A stretch of DNA of 64,000 bases from JBAXTZ01 sp041666525 (lineage in GTDB: Bacteria; Bacillota; Negativicutes; JBAXTZ01), in the NCBI GenBank assembly GCA_041666525.1, contig JBAYGT010000003.1, positions 1 through 64,000 on the forward strand. The letters are read 5' to 3'. Made by a program: the position numbers and the translations under genes. The notes under the pieces were generated by a model that was not told the origin of the DNA, did no database searches, and saw only the letters and a list, made by a program, of their open reading frames with translations. This document shows positions 43,853 to 53,800 of the stretch, piece after piece; positions within the stretch are counted from its first letter, which is position 1, and each line of letters starts with the position of its first letter.

Positions 43853-45067
43853 ATGAAAAAGCGATTTTTGGCCGCAGTTATTTTGACGCTATGGGGGATG
43901 ACTTCAATGGTTAACGCCGCCAGCATAAAGTTGGGCGTTGATAATCTTAATTCACACATGAAGCTATTTGCAGGCAAACGTGCCGGTTTGATTACTAATC
44001 CAACCGGTGTAGATAGCAATTTGCATAGCACTATTGATGTAATGATTGCAAACGGCGTCAAACTCACTGCTTTATACGGGCCGGAACATGGTGTGCGCGG
44101 CAATTTCGCCGACGGCGATACAATAACCACGTTTGTCGATGACAGCACTAAATTGCCAGTGTATAGTTTATACGGCAAAACTTACAAACCGACGCCGGAG
44201 ATGCTCAAAGACGTTGACGTATTATGTTTTGATATTCAGGATGTCGGTGCACGTTTCTATACCTTTATTTCGACGATGTATTATGCGATGGTAGCGTGTA
44301 AGGAACAGAATAAAACTTTCGTGGTATTTGACCGGCCCAACCCTTGCGGCGGGATGGTTGAAGGCGCGGTTACTAAAAATAAAGATTTACAGGGGTTCAC
44401 TTCAATTGGGCCGCTACCCACCCGGCATGGGATGACGGTCGGTGAACTGGCATTGATGATGAACAAGGAGTGGGGGATCGGTTGCGATTTAACGGTTATC
44501 CCGATGAGCGATTATAAACGTGATATGGTGTGGGCTGACACCGGGTTGCAGTGGATTAACCCGTCACCCAATATTCCCTCGGCGGATACGGCGTTGGTGT
44601 ATAGCGGTGTCGGTTTTTTTGAAGCAACGAACGTATCTGAGGGTCGCGGACTGACTAAACCGTTTATGATTAGCGGCGCGCCTTGGTTGAATGCTGAAGA
44701 CTACGCATCTTTGTTAAACTCTAAAAAAATGCCGGGAGTGCTGTTTCGTCCGGCATATTTCACGCCGAATTTCAACAAATATCAAGGCAAGATGTGCGGT
44801 GGTGTAGAAATTCATATTATTGAGCCGAAGATATATCGCGCCGTAGCCGTTGGTTTGGCAATGGTAATGGCAACCCGTGATTTGGGTGCGGATAAATTTT
44901 TCTTTGACAAGCCGGAAAAAGTCGGCGGAGTGTGGGGAATTGATGTTATGACCGGTGACGGTTTGCTGCGTGCAAACAAGCTGGGTTATTCTGAAATTTT
45001 AGCAACTTGGGATAAAGAGGCAACTGAATTTAAAGTAATGTCGAGTAAGTATTATCTTTATAAATAA
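43853..45067 (+). CDS. namZ: exo-beta-N-acetylmuramidase NamZ (GH171, DUF1343)
   Basis: A 404-residue secreted protein: signal peptide (about 1-22, ending VNA), then the DUF1343 core with GLITNPTGVD, YGPEHGVRG and DIQDVGARFYTF, the invariant motifs of the NamZ family. NamZ releases MurNAc from peptidoglycan fragments, serving wall recycling. The ATG has a GAGG site. No MurNAc transporter or etherase gene adjoins it. Confidence 0.92.
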   Translation: MKKRFLAAVILTLWGMTSMVNAASIKLGVDNLNSHMKLFAGKRAGLITNPTGVDSNLHSTIDVMIANGVKLTALYGPEHGVRGNFADGDTITTFVDDSTKLPVYSLYGKTYKPTPEMLKDVDVLCFDIQDVGARFYTFISTMYYAMVACKEQNKTFVVFDRPNPCGGMVEGAVTKNKDLQGFTSIGPLPTRHGMTVGELALMMNKEWGIGCDLTVIPMSDYKRDMVWADTGLQWINPSPNIPSADTALVYSGVGFFEATNVSEGRGLTKPFMISGAPWLNAEDYASLLNSKKMPGVLFRPAYFTPNFNKYQGKMCGGVEIHIIEPKIYRAVAVGLAMVMATRDLGADKFFFDKPEKVGGVWGIDVMTGDGLLRANKLGYSEILATWDKEATEFKVMSSKYYLYK

Positions 45068-45107
45068 TCGGTGAAAATTGAAAATCATAATTAGGAAGTA
45101 ATACGTT

Positions 45108-45842
45108 ATGGAAAAGCTGGCGGCAGGCTGGTTTTTACAAATTGGTGTAAGTTTGAAAAAAGCGCTTGCCACAAAAAAACTCAACGCGGACGATATTCAT
45201 GATATTCGGGTAGCGGCGCGAAAAATCAAGACGCTGGCCCAGGATTTCAAAGACATTTATCCGAATAAATGTTGGCGTGTGTCCAATACCGCTGCACATG
45301 TATTGCAGAAATTGTCAACTCAAAGAGATAATCAGCTGTTTGTGCAATTTATCCGGCAAGTGGCAAAAGTTAATAATGCTGCGTTTGATAAAAGAATTAT
45401 CGCTGAATTATCAGAAAAAAGTTGTTTTCCTAAAAAACTTCGCACAAAATTTTTCAGGCGCTTGCAACAGTGTCAGCGGGTCTTGCAGAAAACAGTTGTT
45501 AATAATAGTAGTGGTAGTTATTTTGAAAAACATCGGGAGAAATTAGAACAACTTATCGAAAAATATCTTGGTGATTATGATGATAATCGGTTGCATGAGA
45601 TCAGAATAGCTGCAAAAAAATTACGTTACAACCTGGAATGTTTTGGCGCAAAAGATCAAGAATGGCTAAAAAAGGCGATATCAATTCAGGAAGCGGCCGG
45701 CGAATTTCATGATTTAATGATTTTTGAAAACAAGTTAACGGCAGTTAATTTGGAAGAAGAATTTCGATTGCTTGTACGGCAGGCGATTGCTAACCAAAAA
45801 AAATGTGTCCGCGAAAGCATTTTGGAAGTACTAAAAAAATAA
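45108..45842 (+). CDS. CHAD-domain protein
   Basis: A 244-residue all-helical protein of the CHAD family, with the repeated basic motif HDIRVAARKIK near residue 28 and again HEIRIAAKKLRYN near 166. CHAD proteins bind polyphosphate through these histidine/lysine/arginine faces. No ppk or CYTH gene is beside it. A terminator follows at once. Confidence 0.85.
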   Translation: MEKLAAGWFLQIGVSLKKALATKKLNADDIHDIRVAARKIKTLAQDFKDIYPNKCWRVSNTAAHVLQKLSTQRDNQLFVQFIRQVAKVNNAAFDKRIIAELSEKSCFPKKLRTKFFRRLQQCQRVLQKTVVNNSSGSYFEKHREKLEQLIEKYLGDYDDNRLHEIRIAAKKLRYNLECFGAKDQEWLKKAISIQEAAGEFHDLMIFENKLTAVNLEEEFRLLVRQAIANQKKCVRESILEVLKK

Positions 45843-45850
45843 TTTTAATC

Positions 45851-45882
45851 AAAAACTCCGGCATTATTGCAGGAGTTTTTTG
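45851..45882 (+). terminator. intrinsic terminator after the CHAD gene
   Basis: AAAAACTCC (45851-45859) pairs with GGAGTTTTT (45872-45880), 12-base loop, with a T run at the end. Confidence 0.8.
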
Positions 45883-45943
45883 ACGTTTTGCAGAATATTA
45901 AACAAATATTAAACACAATTATTTGTGCGGAGAAGGAATTGAA

Positions 45944-47398
45944 ATGAAAAAACTGATTGCGCTATTAACACTGATAATGTTCACGGCCCTGGTTTTCAGC
46001 GGTTGCGGTGGCAACCAGGCCAAAGATGACATGCATGATGAAGTGGAATTGGTGTGGTATACAGTTGAATTTGGCGGATTGAAGGATTTACCCAAAGTTC
46101 AGGAAAAAGTTAATGAATACCTGAAACAAAAAATCAATGCCAAAATAAAACTTATTGCTGTACCAAGTGGCGATTATGATAATAAGATGCGTACGCTGGC
46201 CTCGACGGGTGAGGCCTTTGACATAACTTTTACCTGTTTTTGGGCAAATCCTTATTCGCAAGCGGTTGCACAAGGCTTTTTGCTGCCGTTGGATGATTTG
46301 CTTAATGAGTATGGCAAAGATTTGCAAAAAACCGAGATCCCGGAATTGTGGACAGCGGCGCGGATAAACGGAAAAATTTATGCTGTTCCGACCAATGGCG
46401 ACATTACTTATCAACAGGCTTGGGTTTTCAACAAAGCCCTAGTGGAAAAATTCAATATTGATTTGAATGCGATTAAGTCATTTAAAGATTTAGAACTACA
46501 GCTCGAAAAAGTCCATGCCAAAGATAAAGGCCTTATCGGTTTTTCAAACAATTCGGCCTTTTGTCCGGCGGATGAATATGATTTTGTTGTTGAACGCAAA
46601 ATGCCCGGAGCCGTTTTGATTAGTGATAAGTCTTGCAAAATTTTTAATCAATATAAAGACCCAAAATTTATTGAGACTCTGAAAACTTACCGTGATATGT
46701 ACAACAAGGGGTTATTACCGACAGGCGTGCCGTTGAAAGAAACTGAGAATATATTTCAGCGCGGCAGAACAGTTTGCTCTTTGAATGTAATGTCGCCGGA
46801 CTTGGATTCAATATTGAGTTCGCGTTATGGCTTTCCCACGATATCAATTGCGGCAAATCCGCGCGGTGTGAAAACAACGCGTAAAGCTACCGGAAACATG
46901 AATGCGATTTCTTCCACCAGTAAACATCCCGAGCGGGCTATGATGTTTCTTAATTTGGTGAATACCGACCCTTATTTGGCAAATTTGCTTGCATTTGGTA
47001 TTGAGGGCATACACTACAAGAAGCTTGACAATACGACCATTGAATTTTTGCCGGAGCACAAAAACTATATTATGCCCAAACCGTTGGTTGGAAATTGCTT
47101 CAATATGTATCTTACCAAGGATGATCCGAAAAACATGCTGGAGTTGGTGAATAAAGCCAACAGTGAAGCGGCTATGTCACCGCTATATGGTTTTACTTTT
47201 AACCCTGAGCCGGTCAGAATTGAATTCTCTGCTATTCAGAACGTATTAGAAGAATACGGTGACCAGCTTTGGAGCGGGCAAAACGATGTCGGAACGACAA
47301 TTGACACTTTTATGAGCAAAGTTAATGCTGCGGGCATGGACAAAGTAATGGTTGAGATGCAAAAGCAAATTGACGAGTGGCAAAAGGCGAAAAAATAG
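45944..47398 (+). CDS. extracellular solute-binding lipoprotein (DUF3502 type)
   Basis: A 484-residue ABC-transporter substrate-binding protein. The signal peptide ends in lipobox VFSGC (Cys at about 20). The usual type-1 sugar/peptide-binding fold follows; the last 70 residues (NPEPVRIEFSAIQNVLEEYGDQLWSG to the end) match the DUF3502 tail found on some sugar-binding proteins of Firmicutes. The start at 45944 has an AGAAGGA site. No permease or ATPase gene lies near, so the partner transporter must be elsewhere. Ligand unknown, probably an oligosaccharide. Confidence 0.85.
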   Translation: MKKLIALLTLIMFTALVFSGCGGNQAKDDMHDEVELVWYTVEFGGLKDLPKVQEKVNEYLKQKINAKIKLIAVPSGDYDNKMRTLASTGEAFDITFTCFWANPYSQAVAQGFLLPLDDLLNEYGKDLQKTEIPELWTAARINGKIYAVPTNGDITYQQAWVFNKALVEKFNIDLNAIKSFKDLELQLEKVHAKDKGLIGFSNNSAFCPADEYDFVVERKMPGAVLISDKSCKIFNQYKDPKFIETLKTYRDMYNKGLLPTGVPLKETENIFQRGRTVCSLNVMSPDLDSILSSRYGFPTISIAANPRGVKTTRKATGNMNAISSTSKHPERAMMFLNLVNTDPYLANLLAFGIEGIHYKKLDNTTIEFLPEHKNYIMPKPLVGNCFNMYLTKDDPKNMLELVNKANSEAAMSPLYGFTFNPEPVRIEFSAIQNVLEEYGDQLWSGQNDVGTTIDTFMSKVNAAGMDKVMVEMQKQIDEWQKAKK

Positions 47399-47423
47399 AT
47401 TTCTACAATTAAGGAGCATAACA

Positions 47424-48965
47424 ATGAAACAAACGATAACCCGCAGCTATATAGTAGTATTTTTAATATTATGCTTAATTAGTCTGTCAGGATTTGCGGC
47501 GGATGAAAACAATGACATAGTTAAAATCCAGGTTCTGACAATCAACGATTTTCACGGGGCTTTAGTGAACAATGCCAAAGACCCGGGCGCGGCAAAACTG
47601 GGGGCTTGCTTGTTTTTGCAAAAAGCCAATTACCCGGACACCACAATGATACTGTCGGCCGGGGATATGTTCCAGGGTACGATGGATTCTAATTTGCTAT
47701 TTGGCGCAACCGACATCAGGTTCATGAATTTTGTCGGATTTGATGCAATGGCATTGGGTAATCATGAATTTGACTGGAAAATCGCAAAAATCCGTGAACG
47801 GGCAACTCAGGCCAATTTTCCGTTCATGGCAGCGAATATTTTCGACAGCAAGTCAAAAAAGCCTGTCGATTTTTGCCAGCCGACGCTGCTGATAAAACGG
47901 TCCGGTGTAACTATCGGTATCATTGGCTATGATACAATTGACACACCGGTAACGACCAGCCCGGCAAATGTCGTTGGATTAAGTTTCGCTGATCCGGCCG
48001 CCAACGTTCAAAAATTGGCGGCTGGCCTGCGGGCTCGCGGCGCGGAAATAATTATCGTCTTGTCGCATATGGGGGTGAATCAAGATGGTGATGTGCTCAG
48101 CGGTGAAGCGGCAGACTTTGCAAAAAAAGTCAAAGGTATTGATTTGATTGTTAGTGGTCATACCCACGCTATCGTCAACGGCAAGGTCAATGGCATTCCG
48201 ATAGTTCAAGCCTATTACAATGGCCGCGCGGTTGGAGATGTTATTTTTGAATTTTCAACTAAAGCGCACAAAATTACCAATACTACAGTTAATGTGATTG
48301 GTACGGAAAGTTTGCAAAAAATGACTCCTGATACTAATATCGCAAAAATTCTCGATGTCGACCTTGCAACGGTTAGCGCGGTAAAAAACCGGGTAATCGG
48401 GGTTGCGGAAAATACTATCAGCGATTCGCTGACTTATGGTGTGGCCGCACAAACCTTGATGGGCGAATTTGTAACCGATAATATGCGGATTTCCTCGAAG
48501 GCTGATATGGCGTTTACTAATATCGGCGGGCTGCGGACTTCGATTGACAAAGGCAATATTACACTTGGTAACGTGTATGCAGTGTTACCGTTTGATAACA
48601 CCATTGTTACCTGCGATATGACCGGACAGCAAATAATGGACTTGCTGAATTATTCCATTGACAGCGCCAAAGTTGGTTCGGTACAGTTTTCCGGATTGAA
48701 AATAGTTTATGATTCAACCAAACCGCAAAATCAGCGGATTGTTTCCGTGAAAACGCTTGATGGCAAGCCTTTGGATATTAGTAAAACTTATAGAGTCGCG
48801 ACTAATGACTTCTTGGCAATCGGCGGCGATGGTTATATAATGTTCAAAGCGGCGAAAAACATTATCAACACCGGAATAACAATCCGCGACAGCGTCGATA
48901 ACGAAATTATTGTCCGCAAAAGCATTAATATTGTTGATGATGGCAGATTGCAAGTAATTAAATAA
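47424..48965 (+). CDS. secreted 5'-nucleotidase/cyclic phosphodiesterase
   Basis: A 513-residue metallophosphoesterase with a signal peptide (about 1-25). The calcineurin-like domain has NDFHG (41-45), GDMFQG, GNHEFD, SHMG and GHTHA; the C-terminal 5'-nucleotidase domain has NIGGLRTSI and the substrate-binding end AIGGDGYIMFK. It removes phosphate from nucleotides in the periplasm. The start at 47424 follows AAGGAG. It precedes a secreted carbonic anhydrase, with stop and start sharing one base. Confidence 0.93.
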   Translation: MKQTITRSYIVVFLILCLISLSGFAADENNDIVKIQVLTINDFHGALVNNAKDPGAAKLGACLFLQKANYPDTTMILSAGDMFQGTMDSNLLFGATDIRFMNFVGFDAMALGNHEFDWKIAKIRERATQANFPFMAANIFDSKSKKPVDFCQPTLLIKRSGVTIGIIGYDTIDTPVTTSPANVVGLSFADPAANVQKLAAGLRARGAEIIIVLSHMGVNQDGDVLSGEAADFAKKVKGIDLIVSGHTHAIVNGKVNGIPIVQAYYNGRAVGDVIFEFSTKAHKITNTTVNVIGTESLQKMTPDTNIAKILDVDLATVSAVKNRVIGVAENTISDSLTYGVAAQTLMGEFVTDNMRISSKADMAFTNIGGLRTSIDKGNITLGNVYAVLPFDNTIVTCDMTGQQIMDLLNYSIDSAKVGSVQFSGLKIVYDSTKPQNQRIVSVKTLDGKPLDISKTYRVATNDFLAIGGDGYIMFKAAKNIINTGITIRDSVDNEIIVRKSINIVDDGRLQVIK

Positions 48966-49639
48966 TGAAAAAGCTTACAAAATCATTATTTGTTCTGTTG
49001 ATATTGGTGTTACTTGTTGGTACAGTTTCTTGTGTTCTGGCAGTTGGTGAAAACACAAATCCAGTTACTGCTGCTATAGCAATACAGAAACTAAATGATG
49101 GCAATCAGCGGTTTGTGGATGCAAAATTTTTGCATCCCAACCAAACGACCGCCCGGCGCATTGAATTGGTTGCAGGGCAACAGCCTTTTGCTGTAATTCT
49201 TACTTGCTCCGATTCGCGGTTACCGCCGGAAATAATTTTCGATCAGGGGTTAGGCGATCTTTTTGTAGTGCGTATAGCCGGAAACGTTGTCGACGATGCC
49301 GTACTTGGGAGCGTCGAATACGCAGTCGAGCATCTTGGTGTTACACTGGTAATGGTGCTTGGTCATGAACGCTGCGGCGCTGTCGGAGCGGCTGTTTCTG
49401 GTGCTGAAATCCCGGTCCATATCAACAGTTTGACGAACGCCATAAAACCGGCACTGAAAATTGCGAAAACACAAAATGGCGATTTGCTTGACAATACTAT
49501 TCGCGCCAATGTGGCACTGGTTGTGCAACAATTCAATAACTCAAAACCAATTTTGGCAGAATTTGTTCATGACGGCAAATTGAAAGTTGTTGGCGCTTAC
49601 TATGATATGGATGACGGAACAGTGCGTTCGTTAGAATAA
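48965..49639 (+). CDS. exported beta-class carbonic anhydrase
   Basis: A 224-residue zinc enzyme interconverting CO2 and bicarbonate. The zinc ligands Cys81, His134 and Cys137 and the Asp83-Arg85 dyad (CSDSR, HERCGA) are all present. Unlike most beta-CAs it begins with a signal-like hydrophobic segment (about 1-27; a Cys at 23 is also possible as a lipobox). It would therefore work outside the cytoplasm, which is unusual. It shares one base with the 5'-nucleotidase stop and has a poor ribosome site, so it may be translated by coupling. Confidence 0.9.
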   Translation: MKKLTKSLFVLLILVLLVGTVSCVLAVGENTNPVTAAIAIQKLNDGNQRFVDAKFLHPNQTTARRIELVAGQQPFAVILTCSDSRLPPEIIFDQGLGDLFVVRIAGNVVDDAVLGSVEYAVEHLGVTLVMVLGHERCGAVGAAVSGAEIPVHINSLTNAIKPALKIAKTQNGDLLDNTIRANVALVVQQFNNSKPILAEFVHDGKLKVVGAYYDMDDGTVRSLE

Positions 49640-49704
49640 TGGTTTTATCAATTACTAAATGAATATTTTGGCGAAAAAACATACAAGAAATTCGAGGTGA
49701 ACGG

Positions 49705-49980
49705 ATGAGAAAAACATCGGGTGGAATAACTGGCGGAATAATAATGATCGGTATCGCCGTATTGTTGATAACAGATTATTGGTGGCCGGGAATAATGTTT
49801 GTAATGGGTGCGGCGCTCGCTGTACCGGCGCTGTTGCGTAAAGAGTACAGTAAAGCCGGATTGGCAGTTGTAATATTTGCCGGTATTCCTTTTGTAGTAA
49901 CGGCGATGGTGAATATAACTTATGTCGCCGCGGCGGTGCTTGCAATAGTCGGTTTATATAGTATCATTAAGCGGAGCTAA
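49705..49980 (+). CDS. small three-helix membrane protein
   Basis: A 91-residue protein with three or four hydrophobic segments (about 9-25, 27-45, 51-70, 72-88). It has a GAGGTG ribosome site. I do not recognise the family and no neighbour points to a function. Confidence 0.7.
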   Translation: MRKTSGGITGGIIMIGIAVLLITDYWWPGIMFVMGAALAVPALLRKEYSKAGLAVVIFAGIPFVVTAMVNITYVAAAVLAIVGLYSIIKRS

Positions 49981-50036
49981 GTGTGTTGACCTTGTCGTTG
50001 CAGGAATAGAATGCTGTGGTTATTTTGCGATTTGCA

Positions 50037-50065
50037 TTGTTAATCAACGCGGCAAGCGGTATAAT
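50037..50065 (+). promoter_or_regulatory. promoter of the DEDDh exonuclease gene
   Basis: -35 TTGTTA (50037-50042), 17-bp spacer, -10 TATAAT (50060-50065), about 40 bases before the ATG at 50106. The remaining bases of 49981-50105 hold nothing else that I can see. Confidence 0.7.
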
Positions 50066-50105
50066 TCTTTTTGACAATAGACATAATTACAGAAAGTGAT
50101 TAGTA

Positions 50106-50642
50106 ATGCAGTATATAGTAGTTGACTTTGAATTTACCAATGCTGCCGGAATGCGGTTCCGGCCACGGGGGTTTATCAGCGAGATTATCGAAATTGGAAT
50201 GATCGTTTGTGATGAACAGATTGAAAAACACAGCTTTCAGGCGTTTGTAAAACCGCGGTTATTTCCGAAGATTACCAAGAGCGTGATGGATTTCACCGGT
50301 ATCAGGCAAGTTGACGTTGAATTAGGGTTGGATTTTTCGGAAATGCTTGCGGAAATGTTGAAGTATTACAAAATTGATGAAACGAAAATTGTCGCATGGG
50401 GCGACTCTGATGAAAAAGTTTTAAAAGAACAATGCCGTCGCTACAAGGTGGACTACCCATTTAGCGACGGCGATTATCTGGATTTGGCCAAACTTTATTC
50501 CGAGCGGCGCGGTCACAGCCGGAATGTTTCGTTGATAGACGCTACCAACACTGAAGCGGTCGGTAGCAGCGGTTTCGCGCATATGGCGTTAGATGATGCG
50601 CGTAATACGGCACTGATTTTACAGAAATTGCTCAGTGAATAG
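50106..50642 (+). CDS. DEDDh-family 3'-5' exonuclease
   Basis: A 178-residue exonuclease with the four acidic residues and His of the DEDDh group: D-F-E near residue 7 (VVDFEFT), a second Asp near SDEKVL, and HMALDDARNT (His and Asp) near the C-terminus. It resembles the KapD/ERI-1-like stand-alone enzymes that act on RNA or DNA ends; the substrate cannot be told. The ribosome site is weak. Confidence 0.87.
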   Translation: MQYIVVDFEFTNAAGMRFRPRGFISEIIEIGMIVCDEQIEKHSFQAFVKPRLFPKITKSVMDFTGIRQVDVELGLDFSEMLAEMLKYYKIDETKIVAWGDSDEKVLKEQCRRYKVDYPFSDGDYLDLAKLYSERRGHSRNVSLIDATNTEAVGSSGFAHMALDDARNTALILQKLLSE

Positions 50643-50675
50643 AGCCGTTAGTTCTTCGGTTTTGATTTCTTTCGC

Positions 50676-50704
50676 TTGAATTTTTTAGTCCTTTGTAATA
50701 TTAT
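50676..50704 (+). promoter_or_regulatory. promoter of the purine operon
   Basis: -35 TTGAAT (50676-50681), 17-bp spacer, -10 TATTAT (50699-50704). Transcription would start near 50711, leaving a leader of about 168 bases before purL. Confidence 0.75.
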
Positions 50705-50726
50705 ATTGATGTAGAAAAAATGTGGG

Positions 50727-50870
50727 TTGAGGTGAACAATGCAGTTTGCGCCGCTCGATTTCCGCTTGCTAAATAATTTCAACGGTTCGCGGGTAAAGTG
50801 CGTTCACACTCAAATAACTTATAGGGATTTTTTGTATAACCTTCGGGAGACCGGGGTTATTTTTATTTTG
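50727..50870 (+). promoter_or_regulatory. structured purL leader with terminator-like hairpin
   Basis: A closing stem joins TTGAGGTGAAC (50727-50737) with GTTCAC-A-CTCAA (50802-50813, one bulged A). The 64 bases inside may form more helices (CCGC 50762-50765 with GCGG 50789-50792). A second hairpin follows: ATAACC (50836-50841), CGG (50844-50846), GAGA loop, CCG (50851-50853), GGTTAT (50855-50860), then TTTTATTTT. The order closing stem, inner domain, terminator-like hairpin is that of a riboswitch or attenuator. It fits no known purine, PRPP or ZTP riboswitch consensus that I can recall. The stem would cover the ribosome site of the small ORF at 50739. Confidence 0.5.
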
Positions 50871-50882
50871 GAGTTATTGTGA
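50739..50882 (+). CDS. 47-residue upstream ORF overlapping purL
   Basis: An ORF with a good GAGGTG ribosome site five bases ahead of its ATG. Its TGA overlaps the purL GTG (GTGA), so the two would be coupled. The predicted peptide is 47 residues with a hydrophobic C-terminus (VIFILELL) and matches no family I know. No run of one codon points to classic amino-acid attenuation. The terminator-like hairpin lies inside it, so its translation would affect the hairpin. It may be a leader peptide, or the signal may be only structured RNA. Confidence 0.45.
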   Translation: MQFAPLDFRLLNNFNGSRVKCVHTQITYRDFLYNLRETGVIFILELL

Positions 50883-53800
50883 ATAATATTAAGCGAATTT
50901 TTGTTGAGAAAAAAACAGGATTTGATGTCCATTCAGTGAAACTATTAACAGAAATACAGAATCAGCTGGCAATCACCGGATTGGTCGGTATGCGTGCCGC
51001 GCAGCGCTATGATATCGAGGGTTTGGATGATGCGGAATTTTCAGCAGTCAGCGATACAATTTTGTCGGAGCCGCCGACAGATGTAGTTTACTACGAATGT
51101 CCGCGAGCTGATCATATTTTGGCAGTAGAACCGTTGCCGGGGCAGTATGACCAGCAAGCTGATTCAGCGGCACAGTGTATTCAATTGCTTACGTGCAAAG
51201 AACAACCAATTGTAAAATGCAGTAAAATATATTTATTTTATGGTGTGCTCTCGGAACTGGAGAAAAAAAACATAACCCGTTATTTGATAAATCCACTCGA
51301 AAGCCGCGAGGCGGCGCTGACAATGCCGGACAGTTTACGTGAGATAGTACAAGAGCCACAGGATGTTGAGATAATTAGCGGATTCATCGAGGCAGACAAA
51401 GAAGCGCTAAAACGCATTCGTAACGACTACGGTTACGTAATGAGTGAAGCTGATTTGGCTTTTTGCCAAAACTATTTTAAGAGTTCCGAACAGCGTGACC
51501 CAACGGCTACCGAACTGAAACTTATCGATACCTATTGGTCAGACCATTGTCGGCATACTACTTTTAATACTGAACTGGCGGAAATAACGCTAGATAATTG
51601 TGACAACAACCAACCGCTGGTTAAAGCGTTGCAATCATATTATGATTGTCGTACGGCAGTTTATAATGATGTAGCTTATCGCCCGCAAACACTGATGGAC
51701 GTAGCTTGTATCGGTGCCAAGAAATTACGCAAAGATGGGTTACTTGCCAACTTGGAAATTAGTGACGAAAATAACGCTTGTAGCATAATTATTGATGCAA
51801 AAATTGACGGGCATATCGAAAAAGTGTTGTTGATGTTCAAAAATGAAACCCATAACCATCCGACGGAAATCGAACCTTATGGCGGCGCGGCTACTTGTTT
51901 GGGTGGCGCGATCCGCGACCCGTTGTCGGGACGGGCGTATGTTTTTGGCTCACTACGCGTTACCGGTGCCGCCGACCCTAGAAGATCAGTAGCCGAAACA
52001 CTGGAGGGCAAACTGCCACAGCGGGTGATCACGACCAATGCCGCGAGCGGCTTTAGCGCTTATGGTAATCAAATTGGTTTGGCGACCGGAAAAGTAGCTG
52101 AAATATACCATGACGGCTATACGGCCAAGCGGATGGAGGTTGGCGCGGTAATAGCAGCGGCAAAGTTTGATGACGTTACACGTAAGCCGCCGCTGCCCGG
52201 TGACTTGGTTATTTTGCTGGGAGGCGATACCGGACGCGACGGTATCGGCGGTGCAACCGGTTCAAGCAGGGCGCATGATGATAGCAGCTTGGAAAAATGT
52301 GGAGCCGAGGTACAAAAGGGTAATCCGCCGACCGAACGTAAAATCCAGCGGCTGTTTCGTTTGCAACAAGCCAGCCGGATGATAAAGAAATGCAATGATT
52401 TCGGTGCCGGTGGCGTGGCAGTGGCGATTGGTGAACTTGCCGACAGTTTGGATATCGATTTAGCCTTAGTGCCGAAGAAATATGACGGACTGGACGGTAC
52501 GGAGCTCGCAGTATCTGAGTCGCAGGAGCGGATGGCGGTAGTTGTTGCGCCGGAACAGGCAGAAGAATTTATTGCACTTGCGAACAATGAAAACCTCAAG
52601 GCAACAGTTGTTGCGAATGTTACTGACAGCGGTCGGTTGATAATGCGCTGGCGCGAAAGAAAAATTGTTGATATCAGCCGCGAATTTTTGGACACTAACG
52701 GAGTGAAATTGCAAATCGCTGCGAAAATGTGTGATTTGCCGGACAGTATTGATAAGTTAATTAATAAAAAATGTACGCTGGCTGAACTTAATGAAACCAT
52801 GAGTAGTTTGCGTGGATGTTTGCAAAAAGGGTTGATCGAGCGATTCGATTCGACAATTGGCACTAGTACTGTGTTGTTGCCATTTGGCGGGAAACATCAA
52901 CTAACACCTTCCGAGGGATTGGCGATGTTGTTACCGTTTGGCAGCAACAGTGAAACGGCGGCATTGATGGCGCATGGTTTTGACGTGAGCCTGGCAGATG
53001 TCAGTCCGTACCATTCGGCAGTCTATGCGGTGATTGAGTCAGTCAGCCGGATTGTGGCGATGGGGGGCGATTATCGCGCCGTACGGTTGAGTTTTCAGGA
53101 ATATTTTGAACGGTTGGAGCGTGATCCGAAAAAATGGGGCAAACCGCTTGCCGCATTATTAGGTGCACTTACCGCGCAACTTGAACTGGGTACGGCAGCA
53201 ATCGGCGGCAAGGATAGCATGTCGGGAAGTTTCAAGGAATTATCCGTGCCACCAACGCTGATAGCGTTCGCGGTTGCGACTGTTGATGCCGCAAAAATTG
53301 TTTCTAATGAATTCAAACAACCCGGACACAACGTCTTTCTTGTGAAAACGCTTCGGGATCGGCAGGGGTTGCCAGAATGGGCGAGTTTGCGGGCAACCTA
53401 TGAGTTAATTAATAAGTGGCAAAATAACGGCGAAGCTGTTAGTGTTCAGAGCGTAAAAGGCAACGGAGTGCTTCACGCGCTTGCAGAAATGGCAGTTGGT
53501 AACGGAATCGGCGTGACGATTGAAAACGCCGCGGTCAGATTTTGCAAAGATAGTTACTACGGCGATTTTATCGTGGAAACAGCCGGAGTGCTTAGCGCTG
53601 ATAATGTGCTGTTAATTGGTAAAACAGTTTGTGGAAAAATCAGCATTGCGGGCGAAAAAATATCAGTAACGCAATGTGCAACAGTGATGCTGGAACCATT
53701 GGAGCAGGTGTTTCCGACGAAATCTCCAGCGGAGGCGAAGCCGCAATGCAGCAAAGCAGCAGGGCTACAAAGTGGAGCGAAGTTGTCAGGTAACCAGGGA

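Noticed and set aside
50705..50882. Known purine riboswitch upstream of purL
   Set aside because: The core junction bases of the purine class are absent; only the general order of stems and terminator is riboswitch-like.
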